64,000 nt of DNA from Mucilaginibacter sp. KACC 22063 (lineage in GTDB: Bacteria; Bacteroidota; Bacteroidia; Sphingobacteriales; Sphingobacteriaceae): positions 3,968,001 through 4,032,000 of the forward strand of contig NZ_CP117877.1 of NCBI RefSeq assembly GCF_028736115.1, in the 5' to 3' direction. Below are positions 62,886-64,000 of this stretch, in pieces (position 1 is the first letter of the stretch; the number at the start of each line of letters is the position of its first letter). The notes beneath the pieces are model-generated. The model was not told the DNA's origin and ran no database searches. It saw only the letters and a list, made by a program, of their open reading frames with translations. Both the position numbers and the translations under genes were made by a program.

Positions 62886-63167
62886 AGTTTTAAATGCTGG
62901 TATGCCGATAAGATAATAAAATGTGGCTTATATTGGGCATTATGGGTTTCTTTAAAACGTGTAGTTTTTATAACGACAGCTTTAAAATATTTAAAATCAA
63001 GTGTTTTTGTAAACGGGTGCCTTATTGTAGATTTGCAATGTAACCGGTTTGTTGCAAACAGGATTATTGTAAAGGGCTATATTCATCGCGTTAAGTATTA
63101 TCGGGATGACGCGGCACAACTATCACATCGCGCAGCGGTAGCCATACTTAAATTTTATTGAATACTA
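62886..63167. other. 282-bp divergent spacer
   Basis: This spacer separates the leftward YitT gene and the rightward YCF48-like gene. No gene, RNA or convincing promoter pair was recognised in it. Confidence 0.4.
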
Positions 63168-64000
63168 ATGAAAATGCGAAGCGTAAAATATATACTATTT
63201 GTTTTCTTGTTCACCATTGTAAAGTTAAGCATTGCACAAACAGTAAGGGTTATAGAGCAGGGCAAACCTTGTAGCATAAGGGGGATGTCTGTAGTAAGCG
63301 ATAAGATAGCCTGGGTAAGCGGCAGTAACGGATATTTTGCAGTTACTGTTGATGGGGGTAAAACCTGGCAATGGCAGCAGGTGCAAGGTTACGAGAAAAG
63401 CGATTTTAGGGATATACATGCTTTTTCAGACAAGGAAGCTGTGATCATGAGCTCGGGAACTCCTGCTTTGGTGATGTTTACTGTTGATGGGGGTAATAAT
63501 TGGGAGGTAGCCTATCATAACGACGATAAGGCCGTTTTTTTAGATAACATGGATTTTGCTGACACTAAGAACGGCCTTATTGTTGGTGACCCTGTGGCTG
63601 GAAAATTTTTGATGCTGCAAACTGCTGACGGTGGCAGAACATGGCAAACAAAGGACGGCCCTGAAGCAAATGCGGGTGAGGCGGCTTTTGCTGCAAGCGG
63701 AAGCGGCTTGGTTATGCTGAAGGCAAACGGCGAATGTAACTTTGTAACAGGCGGAACAGTATCCAGGTTGGTGTTTGGTCATGAAGGAGCTTGGAGAAGC
63801 CTGCCATTGCCAATTGCACAGGCAGCAGACAGTAAAGGGGCTTTTGCACTAACTTTTGGAAATGGCTACGAAGTTTTTGTTGGCGGCGATTATAAACACC
63901 CTGCAAAGCGCGATTCTACCGTGTCTTATATTGCGGTAAAAGAAAGCACTTATAAACGGCAGTTAAGCCAAATCCCCCCCGGAGGTTTCCAATCGGGAAT
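63168..64000 (+). CDS. YCF48/sialidase-like beta-propeller protein, partial (C-terminus beyond right edge)
   Basis: The frame is open from the ATG at 63168 (or 63174) to the right edge, giving 277 codons. A signal peptide ends near LSIAQ. The mature part repeats the pattern (V/T)DGG+(T/N)W (TVDGGKTWQWQ, TVDGGNNWEVA, TADGGRTWQTK), the Asp-box motif of BNR/YCF48-type propellers. Similar proteins are often labelled photosystem-assembly-like or oxidoreductase in Bacteroidetes, without evidence of enzymatic role. Function is not assigned. Confidence 0.85.
   Translation, partial: MKMRSVKYILFVFLFTIVKLSIAQTVRVIEQGKPCSIRGMSVVSDKIAWVSGSNGYFAVTVDGGKTWQWQQVQGYEKSDFRDIHAFSDKEAVIMSSGTPALVMFTVDGGNNWEVAYHNDDKAVFLDNMDFADTKNGLIVGDPVAGKFLMLQTADGGRTWQTKDGPEANAGEAAFAASGSGLVMLKANGECNFVTGGTVSRLVFGHEGAWRSLPLPIAQAADSKGAFALTFGNGYEVFVGGDYKHPAKRDSTVSYIAVKESTYKRQLSQIPPGGFQSG

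Overview
The window looks like chromosome of a Bacteroidota bacterium of the Sphingobacteriaceae (Mucilaginibacter/Pedobacter-like). The grounds are a SusC/SusD pair with exo-glycosidases, many Bacteroidetes-type secreted proteins, near absence of Shine-Dalgarno sequences, and promoter-like TTTG / TAnnTTTG elements. The genus is an inference. No rRNA, tRNA, CRISPR array, transposase or integrase was seen.

Region 1 (1-24.4 kb) is a glycan-utilisation locus. A leftward operon encodes GH20 beta-hexosaminidase, GH29 fucosidase and GH92 mannosidase (the last cut by the window edge). Around it lie a GH3 enzyme, a second GH29, SusC and SusD, an FG-GAP/UnbV repeat protein translationally coupled to a vanadium-haloperoxidase-like protein, an SGLT-type sodium/sugar symporter and a complete second GH92. 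The set of activities fits trimming of fucosylated, possibly xylosylated (plant-type), N-glycans: SusCD imports, the exo-enzymes strip GlcNAc, fucose, mannose and perhaps xylose, and the symporter takes up sugar. No regulator is encoded in this block.

Region 2 (24.5-31.9 kb) is a redox and envelope block. A tight leftward operon (thioredoxin, ApbE flavin transferase, a small DUF4266 lipoprotein ending in Gly-Cys-Gly-Cys-Asn, a DUF3570 outer-membrane protein) sits beside a cytochrome b561-like membrane protein and a divergent OmpR-type two-component system, followed by a VIT-type metal transporter and a PAP2 phosphatase.

Region 3 (31.9-38 kb) holds a GAF/PAS sensor without an ATPase domain, a thioredoxin-reductase-like flavoprotein, an SDR/Atu4866/AraC operon, a His/Met-rich YXWGXW protein and an NTF2-like protein.

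Region 4 (38.0-57.3 kb) is a Wzx/Wzy-type O-antigen or exopolysaccharide cluster of 18 closely packed rightward genes, visibly AT-richer than its surroundings. Its first half encodes a complete CDP-3,6-dideoxyhexose route (RfbF, RfbG, RfbH and a flavin/2Fe-2S reductase). With it are an acetolactate-synthase-like TPP enzyme and an NAD(P)-dependent reductase, the enzyme pair expected for a two-carbon-branched sugar of the yersiniose type. The second half encodes flippase, polymerase, glycosyltransferases, an acyltransferase and UDP-galactopyranose mutase. An initiating phosphoglycosyltransferase and the Wza/Wzc export genes are absent.

Region 5 (57.4-64 kb) holds small housekeeping and hypothetical genes: a membrane protein, a DUF4932 metalloprotease-like protein flanked by a diverged 65-bp direct repeat, DUF1304, a monooxygenase-fold protein, a single-domain response regulator, DUF2147, a P-loop ATPase, a YitT protein and a truncated YCF48-like propeller protein.
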